Translations under genes and position numbers: made by a program | Assembly (NCBI RefSeq): GCF_001011155.1 | Contig: NZ_CP011479.1 | Location: 4,537,662-4,601,661 of the forward strand | DNA length: 64,000 nt | Direction: 5' to 3' | From: Hoeflea sp. IMCC20628 | GTDB lineage: Bacteria; Pseudomonadota; Alphaproteobacteria; Rhizobiales; Rhizobiaceae | In this document: in pieces, positions 27,937-39,081 of the stretch | Position numbering within the stretch: position 1 is the stretch's first letter | Layout: the number at the start of each line of letters is the position of its first letter | The notes under the pieces: model-generated | Seen by the model: only the letters and a program-made list of their open reading frames with translations | Databases searched by the model: none | What the model was told of the DNA's origin: nothing

Positions 27937-28713
27937 ATGGCTGACCTTCGCAATTCGAATGTCCGCACAGCAAACGGCGCCTATGCGGGTGCCGACATTG
28001 ATGCAGGCCTTCGCGCCTACATGCTGCGCGTTTACAACCTGATGGCACTGGGCCTCGGCATCACCGGTGTCGCAGCCTATGCGATCGCAATGTTCGCAAC
28101 CACCAATGATCCGGCCGCTGCAGTTGCAACGCTGGGCAATGGCAAGATGCTGACCGGCCTTGGCGCCGCGCTCTATGGCTCGCCGCTCAAATGGGTGGTC
28201 ATGCTGGCTCCACTCGGGATGGTGTTTTTCCTGAGCGCCCGCATTGAAAAGATGAGCGTCTCTGCTGCGCAAACCACTTTCTGGGTCTTTGCCGCAATGA
28301 TGGGCGTCTCGCTGTCGTCGATCTTCCTGGTCTACACCGGTGCATCGATCACCCAGACGTTCTTCATCACCGCTGCTTCTTTTGGTGCGTTGTCGCTTTA
28401 CGGCTACACCACCAAGAAGAACCTGTCGGCGATGGGCTCGTTCCTGATGATGGGCCTGTTCGGCCTGATCATCGCCATGGTGGTCAACATCTTCCTGCAG
28501 TCGCCGATGATGGAATTCGTCATCTCCGGTCTTGGCGTGCTGATCTTCGCAGGTCTCACCGCCTATGACACTCAGCAGATCAAGTCGATGTATTACGAGA
28601 GCGACAGCCACGACACGGCTGGCCGCAAGGCTATCATGGGCGCGCTGCGCCTGTATCTCGACTTCATCAACCTGTTCATGTTCCTGCTGCACTTCCTCGG
28701 CAATCGCGAGTAG
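27937..28713 (+). CDS. Bax inhibitor-1/YccA (YbhL-type) membrane protein
   Basis: The 258-residue integral membrane protein has seven hydrophobic segments. The BI-1 signature is visible in VLIFAGLTAYDTQQIKSMYY near residue 200 (core AGLTAYDTQQIK), with GALRLYLDFINLFMFLL at the C-terminus. Bacterial members leak Ca2+ or protons and interact with FtsH in E. coli. AGAGGAAAAC precedes the ATG at 27937; the longer open frame from 27859 runs through the leader RNA and is rejected. A strong terminator follows. Confidence 0.95.
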   Translation: MADLRNSNVRTANGAYAGADIDAGLRAYMLRVYNLMALGLGITGVAAYAIAMFATTNDPAAAVATLGNGKMLTGLGAALYGSPLKWVVMLAPLGMVFFLSARIEKMSVSAAQTTFWVFAAMMGVSLSSIFLVYTGASITQTFFITAASFGALSLYGYTTKKNLSAMGSFLMMGLFGLIIAMVVNIFLQSPMMEFVISGLGVLIFAGLTAYDTQQIKSMYYESDSHDTAGRKAIMGALRLYLDFINLFMFLLHFLGNRE

Positions 28714-28740
28714 TTCTCGGAACAGATCAATCTGATCAGG

Positions 28741-28768
28741 AAAAGGCGGTCTTCGGGCCGCCTTTTTT
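28741..28768 (+). terminator. Intrinsic terminator with UUCG tetraloop
   Basis: GGCGGTC (28745-28751) pairs with GGCCGCC (28756-28762, one G-U pair) around a TTCG loop closed by C-G, the extra-stable tetraloop. Six T residues follow. It is placed 31 bases after the Bax-inhibitor gene stop. Confidence 0.92.
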
Positions 28769-28827
28769 GTTGGCTGTGATCCGGTGGGACGATACACGGG
28801 TGGCCTGACCCATTTGGACCGGTGCCC

Positions 28828-29379
28828 ATGATCATCCGCGACCCCACGCCAGCAGACCTGCCCGAGATCACCCGCATCTATGCCGACAGCGTACTTTACG
28901 GCGTCGCCAGCTACGAATTGCTCGCACCCAGCCAGGCGGAGATGGCGGAGCGGATGGCGGCGATCACAGACAAGGGCTATCCCTATCTGATCGCCACAGA
29001 CGATGAGGGCGGGGTGCTGGGCTATGCCTATGCCTCGGCGTTCCGGACGCGCCCGGCCTATCGCTGGCTGGTGGAGGATTCAATCTATCTGGCACCCGAA
29101 GCGCGCGGCCGGGGCGTTGGCGGGGCTTTGCTCGAAACCTTGATCGGTCGGTGCGAGGCGCTCGGATTCCGGCAGATGATCGCAGTGATCGGCGGCGCCC
29201 ACCCGGCCTCGATCGCAGTTCATCAAAAGGCGGGTTTTGTCAGCTCCGGCATGATCACCGGCTCCGGTCACAAACAGGGCCGCTGGCTTGATACCGTCTT
29301 CATGCAGAGGCCGCTGGGTCAGGGCAAGGCAACCGATCCGGACCCGACGATTTATCCCGGCACATTGTTCGGCGGGTAA
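28828..29379 (+). CDS. GNAT acetyltransferase, phosphinothricin-acetyltransferase (PAT) type
   Basis: The 183-residue protein begins with the PAT-like IIRDPTPADLPEITRIYADS. It contains YRWLVEDSIYLAPEARGRGV (acetyl-CoA loop RGRGVGGALLE near residue 93) and MIAVIGGAHPASIAVHQKAGF, the typical sequence of methionine sulfone/sulfoximine or phosphinothricin acetyltransferases. It probably detoxifies glutamine-synthetase-inhibitor analogues. A GTG two codons upstream (28822) is possible, but the ATG at 28828 fits family starts. It is convergent with the DUF2794 gene, 5 bases apart. Confidence 0.88.
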   Translation: MIIRDPTPADLPEITRIYADSVLYGVASYELLAPSQAEMAERMAAITDKGYPYLIATDDEGGVLGYAYASAFRTRPAYRWLVEDSIYLAPEARGRGVGGALLETLIGRCEALGFRQMIAVIGGAHPASIAVHQKAGFVSSGMITGSGHKQGRWLDTVFMQRPLGQGKATDPDPTIYPGTLFGG

Positions 29380-29384
29380 CGCTA

Positions 29385-29774
29385 TCAACGGACCACGCGC
29401 GGTGCCTTGTCGAAATATCTCAGTACGGTTTGCAGTTCGTGGCCGCGTTTGAGCACCACGCCGGCGGCCGAAATGATGGCGAAGGCGCCCTGCTTGCGAG
29501 CTCGGGAGGGGTCTTTTTCGATGCGGTAGAGCGGCACTTCGCTGGTGCGGCGAAAGGCGGAGAAAATTGCCCGGTCGCGCAGATGGTCTATGGCGTAATC
29601 GCGCCATTGGCCCTCGGCAACCATCCTGCCGTACACCTGCAGGATGCGATCCAGCTCGCGGCGCTGGAATGTCACCGGCTCTGGCGTGTTACGGCGGCGG
29701 TGTTCAGACAGGTCAACTGTCGCGGCGCTGCCGCCCGCACTGCGGCTCGCTGAGTAATCCGCCCCGTCAGCCAT
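29385..29774 (-). CDS. DUF2794 family protein
   Basis: The 129-residue protein is of a family confined to alphaproteobacteria. The conserved core is VTFQRRELDRILQVYGRMVA (residues 34-53), WRDYAIDHLRDRAIFSAFRR and RKQGAFAIISAAGVVLKRG. The N-terminal 30 residues are variable. Function is unknown. A 460-base non-coding gap with its own terminator follows to the right. Confidence 0.88.
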   Translation of the reverse strand: MADGADYSASRSAGGSAATVDLSEHRRRNTPEPVTFQRRELDRILQVYGRMVAEGQWRDYAIDHLRDRAIFSAFRRTSEVPLYRIEKDPSRARKQGAFAIISAAGVVLKRGHELQTVLRYFDKAPRVVR

Positions 29775-29972
29775 TATGTGGACTGCAAATCATTGCTCAT
29801 AAGTCCAGTTTGCCTGACACAGTCGCAAATTCAAGGCTGGCGGCGGATTTTCCAGCGTCTGTCGCTTTTCAGGACAATCCCGCGTTGCACCATCACGAAA
29901 CGATTCACCTCGTTGCGGTTGTTTACCGTGTTCAGGGGTGAAACCGGACACCGGCATAATTGGGCCGCATTT

Positions 29973-29999
29973 CCGCCAAATCCGCGCCCGATTTGGCGG
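29973..29999. repeat. Perfect 10-bp inverted repeat in a non-coding gap
   Basis: CCGCCAAATC (29973-29982) and GATTTGGCGG (29990-29999) flank a 7-base loop. No T-run follows on either strand, so it is not a standard terminator. It lies in the 29775-30234 gap, 14 bases upstream of the candidate small RNA. An operator or an RNA hairpin are both possible. Confidence 0.6.
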
Positions 30000-30012
30000 C
30001 AATTGTTGCCGC

Positions 30013-30218
30013 GTTGCCTCAGACGGTTCGAACCGGGGACTTCGATTTACAGCCCCCCAGCCCCCCTCGGGGTTCCCGGAACGGATCTTTCGCAAGCGTT
30101 CGGTCTCTGATCGTAACTGATTTGATGATTGATGCGCCTTGCAGCTTCAGGCCGTTCCCGCGACTGATGCGTGAGGCAGCCCCCTATCAACTGGACCGGC
30201 TTCATGCCGGTCCTTTTT
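30013..30218 (+). ncRNA. Candidate small RNA (6S-like or rhizobial trans-acting sRNA)
   Basis: No protein frame of quality exists in the 460-base gap between DUF2794 (minus) and DUF1223 (minus), yet a strong plus-strand terminator ends it at 30193-30218. GTTGCCTCA (30013-30021) can pair with TGAGGCAGC (30172-30180) to close a 168-base rod. Inside are further helices such as CCGGGGA/TTCCCGG. A long irregular hairpin of about 160-170 bases is the shape of 6S RNA, and several rhizobial sRNA families of about 150 bases also end this way. I see no convincing promoter, so the 5' end is a guess. Confidence 0.45.
30193..30218 (+). terminator. Intrinsic terminator with no upstream gene on its strand
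   Basis: GGACCGGC (30193-30200) pairs perfectly with GCCGGTCC (30206-30213), loop TTCAT, followed by five T residues. The nearest upstream plus-strand gene ends at 29379 and is separated by a minus-strand gene. The terminator therefore implies an unannotated plus-strand transcript. Confidence 0.88.
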
Positions 30219-30234
30219 CGTATGGTGTGTCTTT

Positions 30235-30993
30235 TTACGTGGAAGCATCCGGTTCGATCATGGCGGCTCCAAGAATACGTCCTGGCGAACCGTCCTCGCC
30301 GACCACTTGCAGCAATATCGCGCAGCCGCGCCCGGGGTAGGCGGACATGACCGATACGGGCAGTATCAGGCTGAGTGCCTCTCCGTCCCACATTCCGATG
30401 GTTTCCATGTCCCGCACACTGTGGTGATAGGTGATCGAGCGGCCGCTGTTTTCGCCGCGCTTGATGTTCACCTCGGTGGCGTCATCGAAATAGACCGCAA
30501 CGATGTTAGCCTTGCCTTCGCCCGCACCGACCGAGATCTTCAATCCGACCGAGTCGATCTTGGCCGCCACGTCAACGGTGAGTCCGGCGCCGCTGTCGGA
30601 CAGGGTCTTGACGATCTTGTCGACCGCTTCGCGGTCAGCGCCGTTGGTATGGTCCTGGCCATTGATGACCATTTGCGGCGTGTAGACATTCTTGCGCCGG
30701 AGCGAGAGGGCATAGCCATATTGCCGCTCGGTGCTGGCGGCGCTCGACAGCGTGTCGGCCCAGCCGAGATAGTTCCAGTAGTCGACATGGTAGCTGAGCG
30801 CCAGAACCTCTCCCTGCTTGACCATCTTGGCAATTTCCGCGTCGGCTGGCGGACAGGAGGAGCAGCCCTGGCTGGTGAACAGCTCGACGACACCGGTGAA
30901 GTCGCCCGCTCGTGCGATGCCGGGGGCGGCAATGCTGGTTGCCACCGTCAGCAGGGGAAGGGCAAAAGCGAGAAAGCAGGCGCGGGCGGTCAT
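30235..30993 (-). CDS. DUF1223 thioredoxin-fold secreted protein
   Basis: The 252-residue protein has a signal peptide (about residues 1-29, cut before GDFTG). A thioredoxin-like N-terminal domain follows with LFTSQGCSSCPPADAEI near residue 37, whose CxxC is the probable redox or metal site, and then SYHVDYWNYLGWADTLSS, typical of DUF1223. Function is unproven. The frame opens 159 bases upstream, but the ATG at 30993 gives a proper signal peptide. It lies between acnA and the small-RNA gap. Confidence 0.88.
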   Translation of the reverse strand: MTARACFLAFALPLLTVATSIAAPGIARAGDFTGVVELFTSQGCSSCPPADAEIAKMVKQGEVLALSYHVDYWNYLGWADTLSSAASTERQYGYALSLRRKNVYTPQMVINGQDHTNGADREAVDKIVKTLSDSGAGLTVDVAAKIDSVGLKISVGAGEGKANIVAVYFDDATEVNIKRGENSGRSITYHHSVRDMETIGMWDGEALSLILPVSVMSAYPGRGCAILLQVVGEDGSPGRILGAAMIEPDAST

Positions 30994-31109
30994 GCGGGTG
31001 GGTCCGTTTCTGTCAGGGTGATACTCCAGATACTGACAAAAGGTAACGCGGAGTCCCGGACACGTCCAAATCACGTTGCGGTGAGGCTGGAGTGCAGGGT
31101 TCTCAAACG

Positions 31110-31137
31110 AAAAACGCCGGGGCAATGTGCCCCGGCG
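31110..31137 (-). terminator. Intrinsic terminator of acnA
   Basis: CGCCGGGGCA (31115-31124) and TGCCCCGGCG (31128-31137) form a perfect 10-bp stem around ATG. On the minus strand it is followed by TTTTT (31110-31114). It stands 27 bases after the acnA stop. Confidence 0.92.
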
Positions 31138-31163
31138 CCGGTTGTTGATCAAGCTGAAATCGG

Positions 31164-33854
<2,691 letters not shown>

Positions 33855-34082
33855 GAGCAACCTGCTTTCATGAGTTCGGCCGAACATCGAGGGCGAACAC
33901 CTTACACGCTGACTGCGTGGACAAGGATGCGGGTACGGTCATTTCCGCTGTCCGCCCGTGATGCTTGGGGCATCATGTTCGGCGCTAGATTGAATTCACG
34001 CCGACCGCTGGCGTGGTTGCGGGCCTTATAGATTCTTTCGCGTGAACGTGCCAGATCAACCAAAGGCCCATTTCAATATTTT

Positions 34083-34110
34083 TTGACGAATGTTTTCTGG
34101 GCGATGGTAT
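34083..34110 (+). promoter_or_regulatory. Candidate sigma70 promoter of ccmABCDG
   Basis: TTGACG at 34083-34088 and TGGTAT at 34105-34110, 16 bases apart, stand about 50 bases upstream of the ccmA start in the divergent acnA-ccmA gap (33855-34156). The -10 match is modest. Nothing else is recognised in that gap. Confidence 0.45.
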
Positions 34111-34156
34111 GGAACACGACAGCCGGGCTCGTTGAGCGGGCCGAATGCGGGGGCCG

Positions 34157-34807
34157 ATGCAGGCGACAGCTTTGAAACTCAAGGGACGGCGCGGCGACAG
34201 CGTCCTGTTCGAAGACATCGGCTTTACCATTGCGCGTGGGCAAGCGATGGTCATCACCGGACCCAACGGATCGGGAAAATCAACGCTTTTGAGAGTGCTG
34301 GCCGGATTGCTGGCGGCCGATTCGGGCAGTTTCGTGCTCACCGGCGACGACGGTGTGGCGCTGCCGGTTTCCGAATTCGCCCATTATCTCGGCCATCGCA
34401 ACGCCATGAAGCGCGAGCTTCGGGTCTCGGAAAATCTGCAATTCTGGAAAAATTTTCACCACACCGAAAACGCAGAAGGCCTGTCAGTCGATGCGGCGAT
34501 TGATGCGGTCGAGCTTACCGGCGTGGCGCATCTGCCGTTCGGCTATCTTTCTGCCGGTCAACAGCGCCGCATCGCGCTGGCGCGGCTGCTGGTTTCGGCG
34601 CGGCCGCTGTGGTTGCTCGATGAACCGACGGCAGCGCTCGACAAGCGCTCCGATCAATTGTTTGCCGATCTGGTCAGCGATCATCTCGACAATGGCGGAC
34701 TGGCGATTGCCGCCACACATCAGCCGCTAGGGCTGAATAATATTCAGTCGCTGGAATTGACCGGCGTTCATCGCCCGGCCTCAAGCTCCGGGGAGTCCTG
34801 GACATGA
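34157..34807 (+). CDS. ccmA: Haem exporter ATP-binding protein CcmA
   Basis: The ATPase of the CcmABCD complex releases holo-CcmE in cytochrome c maturation. The 216-residue protein has Walker A GPNGSGKSTLLR near residue 36, signature YLSAGQQRRIALARLL near 131 and Walker B WLLDEPTAALD. The small size and HRNAMKRELRVSENLQFW are typical of CcmA. An alternative ATG lies four codons upstream (34145); GGGGG just ahead supports 34157. It overlaps ccmB by 4 bases. Confidence 0.94.
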   Translation: MQATALKLKGRRGDSVLFEDIGFTIARGQAMVITGPNGSGKSTLLRVLAGLLAADSGSFVLTGDDGVALPVSEFAHYLGHRNAMKRELRVSENLQFWKNFHHTENAEGLSVDAAIDAVELTGVAHLPFGYLSAGQQRRIALARLLVSARPLWLLDEPTAALDKRSDQLFADLVSDHLDNGGLAIAATHQPLGLNNIQSLELTGVHRPASSSGESWT

Positions 34808-35466
34808 TGGCGCTGCTGAGGCGCGATCTGGCAATTGCCACCCGCTCCGGCGGGGCGGCGATGCTCGGCGTGTTGTTCTTTCTCGCAGTGGTGGCGGTGA
34901 TTCCCTTTGGCATCGGCCCGGATCTCAATCTCTTGGCGCGGATCGGCCCGGCGATCCTGTGGATCGGTGCGTTGCTGGCCTCGCTGCTCGGTCTCGACCG
35001 GCTGTTTCAGGCCGACCGCGAAGACGGCTCGCTCGACATGCTGGTGATGCAGGACTGGTTCTCGCTGGTGCTGACGGTGTTCGTCAAAAGCCTGGCGCAT
35101 TGGCTGGCCACCGGCCTGCCCCTGGTGCTGGCAGCCCCGCTGCTGGGGCTGTTGATGAACATGAGCGCCACCTCCACCGGTGCTGTCATGCTGACACTGC
35201 TGGTCGGCACCCCGGCGATCTCGTTCATCGGCGCTGTCGGCGCTGCCGTCGCCGTTGTCTTGCCGCGTGGCGGGTTGCTGGTCTCGATCCTGATTCTTCC
35301 CCTGGCGATCCCGATCCTGATTTTCGGCGTCAGTGCGTCTTACGCTGCAGTCACCGACCCGGATCCATTCATGCCGCCGTTCATGATCCTGTCGGCAATC
35401 GCGCTGTTTTTCGCCGCTCTCGGCCCGGTTGCGGCGGCTGCGGCGCTCAAAGGAGCCTCTGATTGA
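34804..35466 (+). CDS. ccmB: Haem exporter permease CcmB
   Basis: The 220-residue protein with six membrane helices starts MMALLRRDLAIATRSGG. It contains FQADREDGSLDMLVMQDW, the characteristic CcmB loop between helices 2 and 3. It forms the membrane channel-like part with CcmC for haem handling. ATGA overlap with ccmA indicates translational coupling; ccmC follows after 44 bases. Confidence 0.94.
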   Translation: MMALLRRDLAIATRSGGAAMLGVLFFLAVVAVIPFGIGPDLNLLARIGPAILWIGALLASLLGLDRLFQADREDGSLDMLVMQDWFSLVLTVFVKSLAHWLATGLPLVLAAPLLGLLMNMSATSTGAVMLTLLVGTPAISFIGAVGAAVAVVLPRGGLLVSILILPLAIPILIFGVSASYAAVTDPDPFMPPFMILSAIALFFAALGPVAAAAALKGASD

Positions 35467-35510
35467 TTTGCCGCATTGAAACCACACGCAGCAAGCATTA
35501 GAAAAAAGCC

Positions 35511-36281
35511 ATGAGTGACACCACAGCATCCCAGGGCTGGTTTACCAGCCTCGCCAATCCGACCCGGTTTCTTGCCCTCTCCGGCAAGATTCTGCCCTAT
35601 CTGGCCACAGCAGCGGTTTTGTCGCTGCTGGTCGGGCTCTACATGTCGTTTGCCGCGCCCGAGGATTACCAGCAGGGCATCACCGTCAGGATCATGTTCA
35701 TCCACGTGCCTGCGGCCTGGCTTGCGATGATGTGCTATTCGGTGATGGCGATCGCCTCGATCGGCACCCTGGTCTGGCGACATCCGCTGGCCGATGTGGC
35801 GGCCAAGACGGCGCTGCCGATTGGTGCAGCCTTCACCTTCCTGTCGCTCTTGACCGGCTCGCTATGGGGCCGGCCGATGTGGGGCACCTGGTGGGTCTGG
35901 GACGCGCGGCTGACCTCGGTCTTCGTGCTTTTCCTGATGTATCTGGGGCTGATGGCGCTGCACAAGGCGATGGATGATCCGGCCCGTGCCGCCCGTCCGG
36001 CTGCGGTTCTCACACTGGTTGGTTTCATCAATATCCCGATCATCAAGTTTTCGGTCGAATGGTGGAACACGCTGCACCAGCCGGCCAGCGTGATGCGGCT
36101 TGACGGCCCGACCATTCACCCGACGATGCTCTATCCGCTGCTGGTGATGGCAGTGGCCTACACGCTGATCTTTTTCACGCTGCATCTGATGGCGATGCGC
36201 AACGAGATCCTGCGGCGCCGGGTGCAGGCAATGCGGCGTCAGGCCGCGCAAGCAATTGGCGCTGGAGGTGGGCGCGCATGA
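35511..36281 (+). CDS. ccmC: Haem transporter CcmC (WWD-domain protein)
   Basis: The 256-residue six-helix protein has the tryptophan-rich haem-binding WGTWWVWDARLTSVF motif near residue 126 and flanking His residues (FIHVPAAWLA and WWNTLHQPASV) that ligand haem. It transfers haem to CcmE. Its stop overlaps ccmD by four bases (ATGA). Confidence 0.96.
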   Translation: MSDTTASQGWFTSLANPTRFLALSGKILPYLATAAVLSLLVGLYMSFAAPEDYQQGITVRIMFIHVPAAWLAMMCYSVMAIASIGTLVWRHPLADVAAKTALPIGAAFTFLSLLTGSLWGRPMWGTWWVWDARLTSVFVLFLMYLGLMALHKAMDDPARAARPAAVLTLVGFINIPIIKFSVEWWNTLHQPASVMRLDGPTIHPTMLYPLLVMAVAYTLIFFTLHLMAMRNEILRRRVQAMRRQAAQAIGAGGGRA

Positions 36282-36451
36282 TGAGCCATCAAGCTTTCGT
36301 GTTTTTGTCCTACGCAGCCACAGCCGTGACGCTGGCCGGATTGCTGATCGGCATCCTGCTTGACGGCCGCGCCCGCAGAGCCGAACTGGCCGAGTTCGAG
36401 GCGCAAGGTGTGCGGCGGCGCTCCAAGGCGGAAGGCGGGCCGCGGTCATGA
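36278..36451 (+). CDS. ccmD: Haem exporter small subunit CcmD
   Basis: This 57-residue protein is easily missed because of its size. It starts MMSHQAFVFLSYAATAV, has one membrane helix at about 10-28 and ends with a basic, Arg-rich cytoplasmic tail, the usual CcmD topology. It is coupled at both ends by ATGA overlaps, with ccmC upstream and ccmG downstream. It helps release haem-loaded CcmE from CcmABC. A second ATG one codon later (36281) is an equal choice. Confidence 0.9.
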   Translation: MMSHQAFVFLSYAATAVTLAGLLIGILLDGRARRAELAEFEAQGVRRRSKAEGGPRS

Positions 36452-37056
36452 GCGAAGAGACCCATGACGCGACACCGGCTGCCCCCAACCGCAAGCGGGC
36501 GCTGATTGCCTATTTGCCGCTGGCGCTGTTCATCGCGCTGGCAGGGGTGTTTCTCTATCAGCTTGGCTCCGGCAAGGACGCCAGCGAAATTCCCTCGGTG
36601 CTGATCGGCTCGCAAGCCCCGTCGCTGAGCCTGCCGCCGCTTGAAGGTTTGATCGCGGATGGCAAGCCGGTGCCGGCGCTGACCGATGCGGCGATTGCGG
36701 GCAAGCTGTCACTGGTCAATGTCTGGGCGTCGTGGTGCGTGCCCTGCCGCCAGGAGCACCCGGTGCTGCTCGAACTCTCGCAAGATCCGCGGCTCGAGCT
36801 TGTCGGCATCAACTACAAGGACAAGAACGACAACGCGCTGAGGTTTCTGGGCGAGCTCGGCAATCCGTTTTCCGCCGTCGGCATCGACCCGGTGGGCAAA
36901 TCGGCGATCGACTGGGGTGTTTACGGCATTCCGGAGACCTATCTGGTGGCGCCGGACGGAGAAATCCTGTTCAAGCAGATCGGCCCGTTCACCACCGAAA
37001 GCCTGCGCGACAAGCTGTTGCCGGCGATTGAAAAGGCGATGGCGCCCGCAAGCTGA
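36448..37056 (+). CDS. ccmG: Thiol:disulfide interchange protein CcmG/DsbE
   Basis: The 202-residue membrane-anchored periplasmic thioredoxin has one helix at residues 18-37 and then a thioredoxin fold with NVWASWCVPCRQEHPVLLEL near residue 90 (active CxxC in WCVPC). YGIPETYLVAPDGEI holds the cis-Pro. It reduces apocytochrome c cysteines before haem attachment. This closes the ccmABCDG operon; ccmE, ccmF and ccmH are not in the window. Confidence 0.95.
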   Translation: MSEETHDATPAAPNRKRALIAYLPLALFIALAGVFLYQLGSGKDASEIPSVLIGSQAPSLSLPPLEGLIADGKPVPALTDAAIAGKLSLVNVWASWCVPCRQEHPVLLELSQDPRLELVGINYKDKNDNALRFLGELGNPFSAVGIDPVGKSAIDWGVYGIPETYLVAPDGEILFKQIGPFTTESLRDKLLPAIEKAMAPAS

Positions 37057-37121
37057 GTTTTTTGACATTCTGTCAGCGGATTGATCTCGCCGTGCATGTC
37101 TCTGCGCTCTATGTTTGAGCG

Positions 37122-37649
37122 ATGAGCACCGAGAAACACTTCGACCGTCTGGTTCCCGCTGGCGACACCCATGCACGCGATGTCTGCCAGACATGCGGCT
37201 TCGTCGATTACCAGAACCCGCGCATTGTCGTCGGATCGGTGGTCCGGCACGAGGGCAAGGTCTTGTTGTGCCGCCGCGCCATCGAGCCGCGCCGCGGCTT
37301 CTGGACCGTGCCGGCAGGCTATCTTGAACTTAATGAAACACCCGAGGATGGCGCCCGCCGCGAGGCGCGCGAAGAGGCGCTGGCCAATCTCAAGCTCGGC
37401 GAATTGCTGGCCATCTATTCCGTCCCGCGCCTGAGCCAGGTGCAACTGATCTGGCGCGCTGAACTGATTGATCCGGGTGCGGGTGCTGCCTTGTTCGGCA
37501 TTGGCGAGGAAAGCCTGGAAGTTGAGCTGTTCGACTGGGACAAGCTGCCGATGGACGAGATCGCCTTTCCGACGGTGCACTGGATGCTCGGCCACGAGCG
37601 CGAGGTGATGGCGCGGGGTTATTCCGGGCCGTTCGGGAATGCGGGTTAA
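37122..37649 (+). CDS. NUDIX hydrolase with N-terminal zinc ribbon
   Basis: The 175-residue protein has two Cys (CQTCGFVDYQNPRIVVG) in the N-terminal ribbon. A NUDIX box GYLELNETPEDGARREAREE at residues 66-85 follows, with the REAREE metal-binding glutamates intact. The glycine normally found two residues after the box is replaced. Substrates may be ADP-ribose or other nucleoside diphosphates. It stands 65 bases behind ccmG and may be read through from it. Confidence 0.88.
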   Translation: MSTEKHFDRLVPAGDTHARDVCQTCGFVDYQNPRIVVGSVVRHEGKVLLCRRAIEPRRGFWTVPAGYLELNETPEDGARREAREEALANLKLGELLAIYSVPRLSQVQLIWRAELIDPGAGAALFGIGEESLEVELFDWDKLPMDEIAFPTVHWMLGHEREVMARGYSGPFGNAG

Positions 37650-37701
37650 GCCAATCAGAGGCGCCGCTCTCGGGCTTCTCCGCATGACATGATCGTGTGG
37701 G

Positions 37702-37726
37702 TGCCGGGGGGTGTGATCCCCCGGCA
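37702..37726. terminator. Hairpin between convergent genes
   Basis: TGCCGGGGG (37702-37710) and CCCCCGGCA (37718-37726) form a perfect 9-bp stem with a 7-base loop, between the NUDIX gene and the phytase-like gene. Only ATTTC follows on the plus strand, so termination may be weak. Confidence 0.55.
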
Positions 37727-37737
37727 ATTTCAACGCC

Positions 37738-39081
37738 TCATTGCGCGGCCAGCAACTCGGGCACGCTCAGCAGCACCACTTCATTGTCCGCCGCGGCGTC
37801 GAGCTTGCGGCCTGACGAGAACGGCAAATTGTTGTCTATCGCCACCATGATATGGGTATCGTCGACCCGCATCACATCCTCGATGGTGAAGAAGGGCAGG
37901 CTGAATCGGCCTTCTTCACCGCCATCCGTGGTAATCCGCGCCCGTCCTTCGGGATCGGCGATGTTCATCAGGTCGATCTGCCCGATACGGCGCACATAGC
38001 CATCCGCATCGACGCTTGCGGTATCGATCAGCACGACGTGCTTGACCATTGCCGGGTTCGGGAAACAATCAGCCGCCGGCTCACCGGCGCATTTCAGGCT
38101 TGGCTCACCCTCGCCATTGTCGCGCTCGATCACCAGCGCACGTGTGTCGTCGATGAAGTTGAAATCACCGATCGCCGTTGCACCTTCGGCAAGCTTGAAC
38201 TTGAAGCTGTCACCGGTCCATTCGCGCTTGGCCGGATCGAAGGCCAGCACGCGCAGGAAATCGCCTTCACTCTTGCCGTCTTCACCTAGTAGCGGCTTCT
38301 CCAGCATTGCCCACAAAAGACCGGTGCCGGGCTGCAGCGCCATGCCCTCGTAGCCGCCCGAACGCGGAACGGTCCAGTCCTTGCCGATCACGGATGTGGC
38401 CGAGATGCCCGGCGTGTCAGCGCCCTTGAGTTGTTTGCCGTTCATCATCGTGGGATAGACACCCTTCACCCGGCCATCAAGGTCGGCTTCAATCAGGTAA
38501 GGCCCGAACTCTTCGCCGATCCAGATCGAATCGCCAATGCGCTGGATGCTTTCGAGGTCGAAATCGGCCCCCGTCAGATAGCGGTTGTCGGTTCCGTCCC
38601 AGGAGATGCGGAAGGGCACCTTGAAATCGGGGTCATGCAGGAAAACGGTTTCCTTGATGTCGACTTTTCCGGTCTCGAAATCGGCCATCATGCGGCTGAA
38701 AAAAAGCATTGTGTCAGGGCTGTTGGCCTTCGAGCCAAAGCCGTTGTCGGTCAGCACATAGACCGAACCATCTTCGGCCTTGTCCATGGCAAAACCCGAA
38801 AATCCCTGCAGCGGCTGGCCGATGAAGGGCAGGCTGATTCCGGTCAGGCGTTTGCCGTGCATGCCGCCGGTGTCGCCCGGCACGGACAGAGGCACTCCGT
38901 TGCGGCCAACGCCGGTAAACTTGCCGCTGATCCAGCCATCGCGGGGTGCATCGGCAGGCGGTGCCAGCAGGCTTAGAGCAGGCAGATAGGCGTGGCCGGC
39001 CAGAGTGGCGGGAAAGATCTCCTGGGCGGTGGCCGGGGATGCCAGGGCAAGGATGGCGAGGGATAGAATACGAGCTTTCAC
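37738..39081 (-). CDS. Exported 'esterase-like activity of phytase' family protein
   Basis: The 447-residue protein has a signal peptide (KARILSLAILALASPATAQE). A beta-propeller-like domain follows with GISLPFIGQPLQGFSGFAMD, SIWIGEEFGPYLIEADLDG and GGYEGMALQPGTGLLWAMLE, characteristic of the phytase-like esterase family. The substrate is not known. The frame opens at 39111, but AAGGAGATCCTC right before the GTG at 39081 decides the start. It is convergent with the NUDIX gene. Confidence 0.9.
   Translation of the reverse strand: MKARILSLAILALASPATAQEIFPATLAGHAYLPALSLLAPPADAPRDGWISGKFTGVGRNGVPLSVPGDTGGMHGKRLTGISLPFIGQPLQGFSGFAMDKAEDGSVYVLTDNGFGSKANSPDTMLFFSRMMADFETGKVDIKETVFLHDPDFKVPFRISWDGTDNRYLTGADFDLESIQRIGDSIWIGEEFGPYLIEADLDGRVKGVYPTMMNGKQLKGADTPGISATSVIGKDWTVPRSGGYEGMALQPGTGLLWAMLEKPLLGEDGKSEGDFLRVLAFDPAKREWTGDSFKFKLAEGATAIGDFNFIDDTRALVIERDNGEGEPSLKCAGEPAADCFPNPAMVKHVVLIDTASVDADGYVRRIGQIDLMNIADPEGRARITTDGGEEGRFSLPFFTIEDVMRVDDTHIMVAIDNNLPFSSGRKLDAAADNEVVLLSVPELLAAQ

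Noticed and set aside
30021-30042. GGTTCGAACC resembling a tRNA T-loop.
   Set aside because: No acceptor stem, anticodon arm or D-arm can be drawn around it, and no CCA-like end follows.
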